Origin: Xanthostigma xanthostigma | Lineage: Eukaryota; Arthropoda; Insecta; Raphidioptera; Raphidiidae | DNA length: 64,000 bases | Assembly (NCBI GenBank): GCA_963575645.1 | Contig: OY754475.1 | Span: 5,766,001-5,830,000 of the forward strand | Direction of reading: 5' to 3' | Part shown: positions 21,430 to 32,358 of the stretch, piece after piece | How positions within the stretch are numbered: position 1 is the stretch's first letter | Layout: each line of letters begins with the position of its first letter | The notes under the pieces: generated by a model | What the model was told of the DNA's origin: nothing | Seen by the model: only the letters and a program-made list of their open reading frames with translations | Databases searched by the model: none | Program-made: the position numbers and the translations under genes

Positions 21430-21879
21430 TAAGTAATGTTAAATTGACTACCTTAACCACTTTTATTTCGCATTTAGCGGCAGTCTACTGTAGTCATGCG
21501 TGAACTCTATTTCTTTTTTCTCAAGTAAAATATGATCTGCATATAAAAATACAGTGCTCAAAATCGAATGAACCAAATATGCCTGAAGCAGTTTTGTACA
21601 TAATAACGTATTCTTTGAGCTTATCAGCCAAAGTGTTCATCTGGGAACAATTTGAGATAGGTGCTGTCTACATTATCTTTTGTACTGTCTGCTATGTGTG
21701 TGTATCTTTGGTTTCTTTATGTTTTTAAATTACGTCTGACTGCTTTCTTCATTTCTAGAATTTTAAATCTACAATAAAACATCAGTCCAGTATTTTTTTT
21801 CTTCACGAATACTATTTAGTTTTTTAACGCGTGAAATATGTAGTTTATGAAAACAAAATACCTTGTTTATCTATGTATA

Positions 21880-22272
21880 TTTATAAAATTCTCGTGTCAC
21901 AATTGTGGTCGTGCTAAACTCCGAAACCACTGAACCGATTTTAATAAAATTTTACAAACGTGTGCAACTTACGCTATAGGATAGTATGTATTAAATACTT
22001 TGCACAAAATTCCGATGTTTTCTCAAAGAAAAAACCGTTTTAGTAACACGTCACGACATCTGATAGAATTTACTCAAAGCTATTAGTTCAGAAGCAAACC
22101 AAAAGTACCAGGGTAGCAACATCTGTTGGAATTCGTTCAAAGATACTAGCTCAGAAGCAAATCTGGTAGAATTTGGTCAAAGCTATTAGTTCAGACGCCG
22201 GACCGCAAATGAAATAAATTTTGCAGAATTGTGTCTATCGCACTGGGTGAAACCGGGACGGACTGCTGTAAT
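21880..22272 (+). mobile_element. Helitron-like element with internal tandem repeats
   Basis: It opens with 'CTCCGAAACCACTGAACCGA' and ends near 'GCACTGGGTGAAACCGGGAC' + GGACTGCT. The latter resembles the terminal hairpin of the 8885 and 53812 ends. Inside, a ~45-60 bp unit 'ACATCTG-TAGAATTT--TCAA' + 'AGCTATTAGTTCAGA-GC' occurs three times (about 22052-22200). Confidence 0.6.
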
Positions 22273-22334
22273 ATTATATGAACCAGTACGGGATACAAGA
22301 CAAATATAACACAATATTCATTGGCTAAACATCT

Positions 22335-22385
22335 TTAGTGGCAAACGTTTCGGCATTAAAAACTATGACTTCCTCGGAACCGCGA
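22335..22385 (-). ncRNA. Hammerhead-like motif remnant
   Basis: Minus strand: GTTCCGAGGAAGTCATAG, 'TTTTTAATGCCGAAACG' and TTTGCCACT. The GAAACGTTTGCCAC segment parallels GAAACGTTGGCCAC of family 1, with a CAT/ATG-closed hairpin before it. The CTGA box is changed to CCGAGGA. Confidence 0.4.
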
Positions 22386-22969
22386 AACATTAGCAATTCG
22401 TCAAACGTTATAAGTTGACTTAATTGTACGCCGGGAGAACGATGAACTAATCTATAATAAAAAAAACAATGGCCACAAACGCTACTCACGGCATCTTACG
22501 AAAACATCCAGTAGTAAATCTTTCGATTTTTTTTTCAATATCTTTTTATCGTAACTTAAAAATAGTATATCATAAAAATCGTTGGAAGATGTGTTGAAAC
22601 AACATCATTTCATTTTGAATAAAAAAATAATGTTTTCACAACAAGGCAAAACTTCGTTGTGTCATATATTTTCGTAACATAACCTCCAAAGACGTATGCA
22701 AATTTCAAGTATGCAGAAAAACAGGTAGTCGGATATCATCGAAGGTGTCGTTTCGCGAGATTGTACTACGTAGTACTAGTATCTAGTAGTATGTTCACTC
22801 ATTACTATGTACAAACTATGCTCCAACCGTCAAGTGGATATGTAGTTTGTTAAAATCTGGTTTATTCTATTTTTTAACAGCTGAATATTTTTGATAATGA
22901 AATACGTGTTGTGTACTGCCCTCAAATTTCTTATTTCCACAAAGTTGTCTACTTTTTCCGCATATCTCT

Positions 22970-23085
22970 TAATTCCTCCAATCGCACATTTCTCTTAATT
23001 TAATTGAAGTTTAAAAAATGTAGAAAATGACAGGAAGTGGTAGATGGACAATAGTAATGGCGTCTGTGATGACATTAAGTCGAGA
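22970..23085 (+). mobile_element. SINE 3' fragment
   Basis: 'GAAGTTTAAAAAATGTAGAA', 'GTGGTAGATGGACAATAGTA', 'ATGGCGTCTGTGATGACATT' and 'AAGTCGAGAAAC' match the 3' part of the (ATT)n-tailed SINE at 40270-40705. The tail is missing; the sequence runs straight into the 23085 repeat. Confidence 0.75.
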
Positions 23086-23545
23086 AACTTATTTACGCAC
23101 GCTTGACTTGGGAAGTATAAGCTGGAAAATGCGTGACGATAGATTTACGGAAACTGTGATCGCTGTGATCGAGCGAGGCGAACGGAAGTTGAGAGGGAGA
23201 TATAAGTTAGTGAAGATAGAAAGAGGATGACAAATACAGGTGGCCGAAACAAATACTTCACTGACTAGTAGCGCCATCAGCAGTACCTACTAAGAATAGA
23301 ATGACACATACTTTACTTGCCAGTGGCGCTATCGGGTGACAGAAAAAAGTAATATTTTTTTTAAAGTGAATAAAATTGTAAATTCATTTTAAAGTTCATA
23401 TTTTGTGAATTTTCGGGTGAATAATAACAAATTATGGCAGGAAGAAGTTTTACTTCAGTCGTGTGGTCTAAAGCACATTCGTTTTTTATTAATATTATAT
23501 TTAAAAGCAAATAAAAAAAACGTGGTGATATTTTTACGGTTATAG
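23085..23545 (+). repeat. Unclassified dispersed repeat (copy 1 of 2)
   Basis: It shares ~420 bp with 48430-48845. Shared blocks are 'TTTACGCACGCTTG', 'GAGGCGAACGGAAGTTGAGA', 'AATGACACATACTTTA', 'CCAGTGGCGCTATCGGGTGA' and 'TTTTACTTCAGTCGTGTGGT'. There are small indels between copies. No TIRs, no target duplication and no coding frame, so the class is open. Confidence 0.75.
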
Positions 23546-23907
23546 CAAGAGACATAAATCAAAAAAGAACAAAGCATAGTGCATACGATGCACGCGGCAT
23601 ATTATGCATATAACGTCCCATATGGGATCTAGGGGCCTGTGTGTTATACTGTATGTAACAACCCCATTGCGCATTCCCCACTCTCACTATAGTTTGCGTT
23701 ATATAGTTGCATTGAAGTCTCAACAGTCGATGCTGCTACCTGTATACCGGGTGGCGTATTTTCGTTTGCGTATCAGCAGGAGGCACCGTTGCCTCCAAAC
23801 ATACACGATTTTCTAATGCAATATGGTTAGCTCTCCATTCCAGCAGGACAAGAAATATTTTTTGTAACGAAAGAAAACACGTTGTAATGAAACTAAATCT
23901 ATATAAA

Positions 23908-24162
23908 AAAATATTTTAAACAAAAAAATTGAACTGACTTCAAAATATGCACTAAAAAGTAAAAAATAATAATTATTGTTATTTTTGGAGTCGGTGTCAC
24001 ATCGGAATTCGAAAGTAGCAATTTAAATCTTACATGTCTCTAGTTCTCGGAATAGATTTAATTTTGGCTGACACCGACTCCAGAAATAACAATAATTATT
24101 ATTTTTTACTTTTTAGTGCATATTTTGAAGTCGGTTCAATTTTTTTGTTAAAAATATTTCAT
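23908..24162. repeat. Foldback, ~95 bp arms
   Basis: Arms 23908-24001 and 24066-24162 are near-perfect inverted copies: 'TTGAACTGACTTCAAAATAT', 'GCACTAAAAAGTAAAAAATA', 'TTTTTGGAGTCGGTGTCA'. The loop is 64 bp. The right arm is the start of the element that ends at 24440. Confidence 0.85.
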
Positions 24163-24440
24163 TTTTCTCTTTTTAGTGTTAGATAAAGTATTGCAATGGG
24201 TAAGCCAAGTATGCGTGCCTTTGAAATTTGAGAGTTTCCCTCGATTTCTCCGGATTCCACCATCAGATCCTGACTTGGTTCCGATGGGACCACCTCGGAA
24301 GTGCACTCTTTCGAATAAAAAAAGAATTTTGAAAATCGGTCCATAATTGACGGAGAAATCGGTGACCATACATAAAAAAAAATATATATACAGTCGAACA
24401 TAGAACCTCCTCCTTTTTTGAAGTCGGTCAATAAAAAAAT
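24163..24440 (+). mobile_element. Retroelement-type 3' region with moth-like terminal motif
   Basis: It contains 'TTTCTCCGGATTCCACCATC', 'GACCACCTCGGAAGTGCACT', 'GAAAATCGGTCCATAATTGA' and 'GAACCTCCTCC', ending 'TTTTTTGAAGTCGGTCAATA' and an A-run. I recognise the final 'GAACCTCC...GAAGTCGGT' phrase as frequent in Lepidoptera genomic DNA; this is recall, not a search. The two long minus frames here are shadows. Confidence 0.55.
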
Positions 24441-25317
24441 GGAACATGTTTATTCAAAATCGAAAATCTTTGAAAGGTTATAAAGACACTGTTTCCTCCA
24501 AAAAAGGACCATTGTAATGCCTCAGTTTTATTGAATTTAGCATGACTTTGAGACAAATATATATTTGAGCTTTTTTGCTTGTAAGGTGGCGGACAACACA
24601 CCCTTACAATTGCGCACTTCAATTTGGAAACAGCCTATAGATTCCACCGAGCTTCTTTCACTGTCAGTTTAGGATAAAATTGCAGATTATAACATAGAGG
24701 TCACGTGAAAATGAACTGTACAAGTCACCCGGTATATTTTGTATGTATGTTAGTATGATTTCTGTTAGCTAAAGGTAACAAAGAAACTCCAGCTATGTAT
24801 ACAAGCTTCTCACTATTATAACAAAGATTGGAATCCGACGCCTTCTTCTCTTGTCTCGTTTCCTTTCTTTTGTGTTCTTCCTAGTCGTCAAATCAGCAAC
24901 TTTTACGTGGGGTATTCATGCTTAGATTTGGTCATTATTGAGACATAACCAAAACAGTCACTATAAGCAACAGTCTGATCGCTAAATTATTTCGTTTAAA
25001 ACATTCTCAAAACGGATCTAAATGTACTTCTACTGTTGTTTTGAACTTCTTTGGTTCTAGCATTTAATTATTTCAAGATTATTAAATGGTTATCGTGCCT
25101 AGACAAAATACACACAGTACGCACTGCACATGCGCGTAGAGTACGTATGACGCTTTGACAGAGAGAGAGAGTATATAAACTCTTTCCTCTCAACTGCGTT
25201 TCACTTTTGATTCGATCCAAGCCAATTTGCTCTATCGTGCTTAAAAAAGTTTTACTTTAAAAATTAAATTATGAATCCCCGCTTCTTTATAGTTAGTTGT
25301 CTAACGTCCTTTATTTT
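24441..25317. other. No gene seen
   Basis: No coding signature. A short GA-run occurs at about 25160-25171. Confidence 0.4.
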
Positions 25318-25567
25318 TACCTGACTACGGCGAAGCCAAAAGGAGGGGTTATGAGTTTAGCAGTTTATGTATGTTTGGATTTACGGATGTTCTACCGTAG
25401 CCCTGAACTATTCATCCGATTTTAATAAATAAGGTGTCAATCGATTCGTTATTATGGCCCGGGTTACATAGACTACATTTATTTTTGAATTTTGGTCCCA
25501 GAGAGGAGCAAATTGAAAACAAACAAAAAATAAATTCAAAAGCAAATAATTTAAATAAAAAATAAGT
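25318..25567 (+). mobile_element. Repeat 'ACGGCGAAGCC' family (copy 1)
   Basis: From 'TACCTGACTACGGCGAAGCC' through 'GGGGTTATGAGTTTAGCAG', 'TTTACGGATGTTC-ACCGTAG', 'AATAAGGTGT-AATCGATTC' to 'AGGAGCAAATTGAAAACAAA'. The inverted counterpart is 56368-56652 and a terminal fragment is at 58627-58717. Class unknown; the 'AACTATTCATCCGATTTTAA' segment is a phrase shared with Helitron-like elements. Confidence 0.65.
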
Positions 25568-25845
25568 TCATAAACTCAAACCTGACTACTGAAAAGTATG
25601 AAACAAGAAAATATTCTCATCTGAGGATAGCCGTGGTAGTATGCCATCTCATTTATATGAGGCCCCTCTAGATGTATAGCGTGATGCACTTTGCCTTAGA
25701 GCTTATGATCGCTTACTACTGTAAAAATGTAATGTTTTGTTAGGGTAGGTGGCGTATGACCACGGCTATCTTTAGATAAGAATATTTTCTTGTTTCATAC
25801 TTTTCAGTAGTCGGGTTTTAGTTTTTGAACTTATTTTTTTTTGAG
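25561..25845. repeat. Foldback, ~85 bp arms
   Basis: 'AATAAGTTCA-AAACTCAAAC', 'CTGACTACTGAAAAGTATGA' and 'AACAAGAAAATATTCT' pair with 25760-25842. The arms also carry 'ATAGCCGTGGT'/'ACCACGGCTAT'. The 'ACTACTGAAAAGTATGAAAC' word recurs reversed at 56368, joined to the same family. Confidence 0.8.
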
Positions 25846-26877
25846 ATACAGCATAGAGCTTACACGGGATAGGGTAATGTTAATATATATAAAAACATCT
25901 AGAAGTTCTTTTAATCTCCTGCTCAAAGTTAGATAAAACCATGCAACAAATTCGAGTAATATCAGAAACTATTACCGTCCAATAACCAGAGCTTCATAGT
26001 TACTTTCGTCCAATAACCGAGCTACTTATTAATTAATGTAGTCTTTTGAAAACTGGGTTAACTATAAGTACATTTTATATTGCACTGATAAGCTAGACGC
26101 CATTATCTTTTATCTTCCACTATAGTAAAACACTACCCAAACAACTTAAATTCATTATATTTAAACAATAATGTTTAAAACAATGTTTATTTTGCTTAGT
26201 TCTAATTGATTTATATTTAAATAATACACTATTTAAAAACCACAATAAGTATATTCCTTACTAGCCGCGTTGCTGTGGCTCAGTCTGGTTTAAGGGAAGA
26301 GAAAACGCACGTTTCTAATATGTTTAATCAGAACACAACCTGATGACAAATATTCAATTTACGATTAAACGTTTTTTTTTATGTAGTAATTTTTCATCTA
26401 TGTTTTATTACCAAACGTATAGAAAAAATATTTAATGAAGAAAAACGATTTGATGTCCCTTAAGGCTGTTTATTCCTTGTTCATTTGTTTAAAACAACAG
26501 TTGACTATATTATAATGAAATTTGAAAATACTGGTTTTCTTTCAAAAGGAAATTAATTAGTCTATAAATTAATTTTATCGATCGCTTTTTTATGTTGAAA
26601 ACATGAACAATATTTTTTTTATTAAACTCGTCCTGATATTAAACGGAATATTTACACATTCTAATTAGACATACTATTATAGACGCTCTACAACTCAGAT
26701 CAGATAACATCTATTATTTTTAAAAGAAGCAAACTATAATTTACTTGAAATACGTATAGTATCTACAAAATCGAAACAATATTAAAGTAATCCAAGTGTG
26801 TAGGCGTTTACAACCGAAGTCATTCCAAAATGTTTTGGTTTCCGGGTTTGTAAGTCGCGGTCATTTGATATTTCTAC
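25846..26877. other. No gene seen
   Basis: AT-rich. 'CTAGCCGCGTTGCTGTGG' near 26271 resembles a reversed Helitron-like terminus, but no body is recognisable. 'GTGGCTCAGTCTGGTT' recurs at 59164. Confidence 0.35.
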
Positions 26878-26935
26878 CTGTCGTTTCGTCTACAACTGTA
26901 ATAGACATTATCAGAGGCGATTTGGCAGCAGGCGA
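26810..26935 (-). ncRNA. Hammerhead-like motif (family 3, copy 1)
   Basis: Minus strand: CCT, CTGATAA (26914-26908), T, hairpin GTCTA/TAGAC, GAAACG, AC, AGG, then TAGAAATATCAAATGACCGC. CCT/AGG could form helix I. The expected GTC cleavage triplet is GAC here, so this copy should be inactive even if the family once cleaved. Confidence 0.5.
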
Positions 26936-27227
26936 CTGACAGATAAGTTTGTTTTCTCTGCTGGGTCGTAAACCGTACTTCCTACTACGACCGAGTAGAA
27001 AACACACTCATCCTTAAACACCAGCATTACTATGAGCATATAGGTACATACCATCAAAACACGTAGAATGTCAACCTAATGCCTAAACCTAAGTAAAACC
27101 CGGACACCAGCACTGCGACACTATAGAAGAGCGAGCTGCGACCGAGCAGAGATCACTCTGAACATAAAACAAGTGAGACTATCAACACACTTACCTTTTG
27201 AGCCGGCAAGGAGGGCACTCCATTCAC
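26936..27227. other. Space between two inward-facing family 3 motifs
   Basis: No coding domain seen. The 66-codon minus frame at 27121-27321 runs through the family 3 repeat and I do not treat it as a gene. Confidence 0.35.
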
Positions 27228-27345
27228 CGTCGCATCGCCGTTGACAATGTCTACCGCAGTTGTAGTTGAAACAGCAGGTAGAAATACCAACTGAACACGG
27301 CCTACAGGCTCCTGAAATCAAGATTTGGAATATTAAAATAGTTTT
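27228..27345 (+). ncRNA. Hammerhead-like motif (family 3, copy 2)
   Basis: CC-GTTGACAATGTCTACCGC, AGTTGTAGTTGAAACAGCAG, GTAGAAATACCAACTG, then 'ACACGGCCTACAGGCTCC'. It aligns with 52385-52495 across ~100 bp. The core is mutated (GTTGACAA for CTGATAA, TTGAAACAGC for CGAAACGTC). Confidence 0.5.
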
Positions 27346-28054
27346 CAGTGAATATTTTTAATTTTAGTACTTACTTTTCATAAAATTAAGCAGTAATAAG
27401 ATCCATTAAACAAAAAAAATAATATTTCAATGAAAACTAATTAACAGTATGGTCTTACTTTAGAATTAAGCCGCTGGTACAACAAATCATAGCGTGTGTA
27501 CATAGCTTAACTTAAATCAGGTCATAGTACTAACTCTCTCTTGCTTGCAGGCTTCTTACACCGAATTTTGGCATGTAGCCAGACTCACACACGCAAAATA
27601 TATCAGCTCTGTTACCCCGCACAGTGATTTCTAAACTGTTTGGAACGTTCCGAATTCTTAAAAAGATTTTTGAATGTTTAAATTCATTCGTATTGTATGT
27701 CTGTAACGATGCATGTATGTTTGAACGAATATTTGACGCCATTTGACGAAACTTTTTTTGAAATATTTCTTATGATTCCTGAAATGTTATAGGATATGTC
27801 TATATTTCTCTGTTAATATACAAAAACCGTAACGTGGTGCAGTATGTTCACAGTAGACTTATCTCACTGCCGCTGCAGTCTAGGTCGATTGTGTTATGTA
27901 AGGTTATAAACCGTTAAATAGCCAGTGGCAATTGTTTTTATTCTGTTTTTACACGCTTTATATTAGTTTCACTTGTAAGTTTGTATGTATGTATGTTTGT
28001 TTGTAACCTCGTTTGGACTACAGCAAGTGGTTTATTACTGTTAGTATGTTATGC
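27346..28054. other. No gene seen
   Basis: A GTAT/GTTT microsatellite lies at about 27982-28005. No coding signature. Confidence 0.4.
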
Positions 28055-28140
28055 CACTACGGTAAGAGCAATCGTTGACCGAGCTGACGTCAACTCTCGG
28101 ATTCACCGGTCGTGGGTTCTAATCCCGTCCACACCGAAAT
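28055..28140 (+). pseudogene. tRNA-like module followed by A/T-rich tract
   Basis: 'ACGGTAAGAGC' resembles a D-arm. 'GGTCGTGGGTTCTAATCCCG' has a B box (GGTTCTAATCC), with a GTGGG/CCCGT-like T stem. The D-to-anticodon part is too long for a clean cloverleaf. An (A)7 and (T)9 tract follows, as in the other tRNA-like modules of this window. Probably the head of a SINE-like element. Confidence 0.4.
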
Positions 28141-28181
28141 AAAAAAAATGTTTTTTTTTCGGCAAATTTTTGACAATAAAT

Positions 28182-28552
28182 CGAACTAAAAAGTGGAAAA
28201 TAAATATAGTTTAAAAAAAATTAAAAAACACGCTTTATATCAAACTAAAAGTGAAAAATAAATATAGTTTAAAAAAAACTAAAAAACACGCTTTATATCG
28301 AACTAAAAAGTAAAAAATATTGTTTTTAAAATAAGCTTAAAACAATAATGAATAAAAAATACTAGTATTATTGCGAAAAAAGCGTGGGGCGCTCGATGTA
28401 CGAAAATGTGGAACAAAGCGCCCCACGCTTTTTTCACAATAATACTAGTATTTTTTATTCATTATTGTTTTCAGCTTATTTAAAAAAAATATTTTTTACT
28501 TTTTAGTTCGATATAAAGCGCGTTTATTAGTTTTTTTTAAACTATATTTATT
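28182..28552. mobile_element. Palindromic foldback with one-sided arm duplication
   Basis: Core arms 28263-28393 and 28416-28552 pair: 'AACTATATTTA', 'ACACGCTTTATATCGAACTA', 'AAAAGTAAAAAATATTG', 'AATACTAGTATTATTG', 'AAGCGTGGGGCGCT'. The loop is 22 bp. The outer part of the left arm is tandemly duplicated (28182-28262), so the palindrome is lopsided. The 'GTGGGGCGC' centre resembles 16.9 kb. Confidence 0.85.
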
Positions 28553-29280
28553 GTAATTTGTGGGACGCTATTGACAATCTACAAGCGACTCAATCGCGCA
28601 TTCGCGATACGAAATGTAGCGCGTGTAACGTTTGAGTGGCGCACCACTTCAAAAACCTTTACGAGATTTCACTGTATATATGCATGAAAATAAACAAAAC
28701 GATACGGAAAAAGAGAGAAAGTGCGAGATATATAAAACGGAAAATACGCAGTAAGTACATCGTCTCTCCTCCTTGGAATTTTTCTCCCTCAAATTCTTTT
28801 TACAACTCAAAACAACAGACGGCAATTGTTTGAACCCTTCTGTTCGTCATAATGGAACATTTTTATCGTCGATAAATTACGCGGAATTACTGCGGAGGAA
28901 TGCCGAACGATCGACTAACCCTGGTTAATATGTCGACTCTAAAATCGGGCACCGAGTTCTATAATTAATAGTATGATAGGACAAAGTTTGACGCAAATAT
29001 ATAGGCGATTAGTCTTAAGATTCATACGGACCCTTTGTTCCTATAGAGTTTATTCAAAATTCTTGATTTATTATTTGAAAATAAAAAAATGGGATACTGC
29101 CAAAAAATTGTAATTGCATTGTCCACAGCAATTAGGAAATTTCCTTAATATTCCTAATAATTACAAAATTAATGGCGAAAGAATTTTTGTACTTTTTTAA
29201 AAAAGTTATGCTCCCTGAAAGTACTATAATAAAGTATAATTTTCAATTTTTTAATGATTTAATTTTTATTTTTATTCAAA
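28553..29280. other. No gene seen
   Basis: A short plus frame of 65 codons at 28636 has no recognisable domain. No RNA gene or repeat terminus. Confidence 0.4.
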
Positions 29281-29510
29281 TCTTTGATTAACGTCTGATA
29301 AGAACTCTTCAATAAATAAAATTATCGACCAATTTTTCAGACAATATATTAACAAAAAATATAAAATTAATACATTAACGTTTGAATTAATTATTTTTAT
29401 ATTTTTTAGATCAGTTCTGAAGAAGGTCCAAATCCAGATTGAAACGTTAATGTATTAATTTTATATTTTTTGTTAATATATGGTCTGAAAAATTGGTCGA
29501 TAATTTTTAT
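29281..29510 (+). ncRNA. Hammerhead-like element (family 2, copy 2) with inverted 3' duplication
   Basis: ATTAACGTC (29287-29295) pairs with ACGTTAAT after GAAA (29441-29444). CTGAAGA is at 29417-29423. The hairpin before GAAA is weakened (GGTCC against AGATT). In addition, 'AAAATTATCGACCAATTTTT' + 'CAGACAATATATTAACAAAA' (from ~29318) is the reverse complement of the family 3' part at about 29470-29508. The copy is therefore a partial palindrome. Confidence 0.5.
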
Positions 29511-30674
29511 TTTTATTACTTCTAATTTCTTTTTTTAAATATTTACTGCAAAAAATATGTAAAATACAGATATTTACATAAATTTATTTTTTCTAACCTA
29601 ACTTTGTACAAAAAATTCAAAAGTTAGTCCAATAAGTAAAATACTGAACTAATTAATTAATATTAAAAAAAAATGATCTATTTATGCCTTTATGACAATA
29701 ATTTATTGGTATCATCGACTTATAACTTTTGTAAAAATGTATTATGGAAAAGTTCCCATTTTAGAATTCGACTTACTTTTGATTGGGACTGTAACGCATC
29801 AACCTGCTTAAACCAAATAACAACACTATTTTGAATAATACGTAAGAAAAAAAATGTAGTCGACTTTTGTCACTGCATGTAGCGGTAAAATAGACTTGAA
29901 AATGTTGGGACAGTATACTTTTACGCGCTACTCTCTGGCAACACAACAGAATCGGGTCAATACGTGGTGATAGTAGGACGGTGGGGCGTGTACCGCGGGG
30001 TAAAAGCCCCCGTAACGGAGAAAGAGACTTTGCAGTTTTTGGCAACGGTCCAAACCTTATAAATGTTACGCCATCTTTCTAGCTATCTACCCATCTAACT
30101 TAAACGATTATAATATTTAGGTGATCGTAAATTTGCTTCACTGCTTTCTGCTTTCGATTTGTTAATAATGTTTCAACAACGCGTTAACGCCATTCAGGCA
30201 CTCGTTGACTAATACACAGGAATTTGTTTTATTGTATAGTCGAGTCTCGATTATCCAGCATAAACAGATCAAATAGAGTATTTGAACAACACACAGAATT
30301 CGCTCTAGTAAGGGGAAGTATTCTTAATATACATTTTTTTTGTATACCTAAATTTGCAAATAAAGAAGATTTATAAAATAAAAAAAAAAGAAGCAGTAAT
30401 ACATTTAATAAACCCAAGAATTTTATAAAGCACTTAACCAAGAATATTATTAAAATTAGGTGTTCGTCAAGGTCCTATTTTGTGAGAAATCGTAATAGTC
30501 AGAGTGCCTGTCAGCAAAAATTTTACTGACAAACACTCTCCCCAAACTTTGTATATGGCTTCGTTAGGCCTAGTCTGACACCTATTTTCTCTATGACTTT
30601 TATTGATTTTGGGGCGTTTTTCCTCTAAGTTTTCCGAAACATGTCATTTTGACGACATGTAAAAAATTTATAGA
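29511..30674. other. No gene seen
   Basis: Chance minus-strand frames at 29.8-30.4 kb. No domain recognised and no repeat termini found. Confidence 0.4.
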
Positions 30675-30903
30675 TTTCTACTGTTTGTTTTTTGAATTGG
30701 ATAGCTTAAAAACTTCAACCAAAACGCTAAAATAATGTTCTCTGACAAATAATATTTAATTTAATTAATTTTTTTATAGTCGTTTTTTCGACATATTCGA
30801 GGTGTCAGACATTTTAAATGGTTCATATTATTTGTCAGAGAACATTATTTTAGTGTTTTGGTTGAAGTTTTTAAGCTACCCAATTAAAAAAAAAACAGTA
30901 TCT
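30675..30903. mobile_element. Foldback, ~80 bp arms
   Basis: 'TACTGTTTGTTTTTTGAATT', 'GGATAGCTTAAAAACTTCAA', 'CCAAAACGCTAAAATAATGT' and 'TCTCTGACAAATAATAT' pair with 30824-30903. The 66-bp loop contains 'GTCGTTTTTTCGAC'. Non-coding. Confidence 0.82.
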
Positions 30904-31263
30904 ATAATTTGAAGTCCATTTAAAATGCGCACAAAAAAGTGTGCGTATTACCTTCAGGCTGGGTTGAAGTAAAACATGTCAACAATACATATATTTTTAA
31001 CGGCAAGGAGTATAGCTCTTAGTCCGGCTCTCAGACTAAAAATACTAGGTATACTTAGCAATATTTATATTGTACTTATATATACTTATCTTATGCTATA
31101 TACCATGTGACGACCGCTTTGCGAAATTAACAAAACGCGTAATTCTTACGTCATTTATTAGTACTTTTTTTACCGTTGTGACGTCATAAAACAGCTTTTG
31201 TTAATCACCTCAAAAATTAAAATTTTCTAGGTCGTCGCGAACTGTTGTAAGTTGATTGGACTG
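30904..31263. other. No gene seen
   Basis: A small hairpin GCGCACAAAAAAGTGTGCG lies near 30929. Nothing else is recognisable. Confidence 0.4.
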
Positions 31264-31503
31264 TGTATACTAATATATTACGAAAGGAAGTAAATTTTGG
31301 ATGTAGGAGGTAATCTCCGAAACTACTTATCCGATTTCAAAATTGTTTCACCGATATTTAGAATGGACCTTCAGGATGGACATAAGCTATATATTATCGC
31401 GTTAAAATAAAAGCGCTTTTCGTGGAAACCAATTTTGCAACGTAAGTCAACGAAAAAACGACTGCAATCTACAAATTCGGGCGAAGCCGGACCGGGCCGT
31501 CAG
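31264..31503 (+). mobile_element. Helitron-like element, family A, nearly full length
   Basis: 'ATACTAATATATTACG', 'GGATGTAGGAGGTAATCTCC', 'CATCCGATTTCAAAATTG', 'AGAATGGACCTTCAGGATGG', 'CGCGTTAAAATAAAAGCGCT', 'CTACAAATTCGGGCGAAGCC', 'GGACCGGGCCGTCAG|T'. The terminal CTAG has become TCAG. This copy gives most of the family consensus. Confidence 0.82.
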
Positions 31504-32134
31504 TTTTGTATAATTTAAATTCCGAAAAGTATCGATGACTTGCAATAAAATCGAAGAGCTATTTTATTTTGCAAGAGAAAACGTACAATTTTTTTCGAAA
31601 CTGCCCGTGAAATATCCAAGTGACACCCGCTACCTACACCACTAAACAACCGCCACTCCCACCACATGGATAGTTCATTTTAACGCGGGTATTTCGTGGC
31701 TGGTCTGATTTTATGCTGAACGTTGCCAATGATATAGAAGTGGAATTTAAAATGGCTGTAAATATTTTGTAAACCCAATGTCAATAAACAAGTGATATGT
31801 TGGTTAAATTTAGGTACATTATATTTTAACCTCAATTATATCTAATAAAAATTTATCAACTGTTATTTAGATAAGATTAATAAGTTAATTTTGACATTCG
31901 CTGAGACATTGTTATTTTTTTATTTTGTTTTCGTTTTACATCTGTAATAATTTGTTGGATTTAATTCTTAATTTTTTCAGTATATTCTTGAAAGACGGCC
32001 TGGGTTAATTTATTGCAGAAGAATAATTAACTGTTAGAAAATCCAATTAAAGAAATTTAGTTTAAATAGTTATTTTTGCGTATTTACTATTTTGTAATTT
32101 TTTGGGCAATTTTAAAAATTAAAAGATTAAATAT
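31504..32134. other. No gene seen
   Basis: AT-rich, no coding signature. Confidence 0.4.
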
Positions 32135-32358
32135 AGCAGCCCGGACCGGCTTCACCCGAATTTATATATTGCCACCGTTTTTTCGTCTACTTAAAATTGG
32201 TCTCCAAAAAAGCGCTTTTATTTTAACGCGATATTATATAGCCTATGTCCACCCTGAAGGCCCTTTCTAGGTATTGGTGAAAATCGGATGAGTGGTTTCG
32301 TAGATTACCTCCTGCATCCAAACTTACAAACTTTACTTCTTTATAATATTATTATATT
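32135..32358 (-). mobile_element. Helitron-like element, family A
   Basis: Plus strand shows the reverse of the family: 'CCCGGACCGGCTTCACCCGA', 'AAAGCGCTTTTATTTTAACG', 'ATCGGATGAGTGGTTTCG-AG' and 'TTTATAATATTATTATATTA'. The ends are eroded. A 64-codon plus frame across it is a shadow. Confidence 0.78.

Noticed and set aside
24148-24447. Two overlapping minus-strand frames of 90-99 codons
   Set aside because: They lie antisense in a retroelement 3' region and share no recognisable domain.
26271-26300. Reversed Helitron-like terminus CTAGCCGCGTTGCTGTGG
   Set aside because: No terminal hairpin of the expected form and no recognisable body to its right.
27121-27321. Cysteine-rich 66-residue minus frame resembling a small secreted peptide
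   Set aside because: It is antisense to the family 3 hammerhead-like repeat and starts within it; the cysteines come from repeat sequence.
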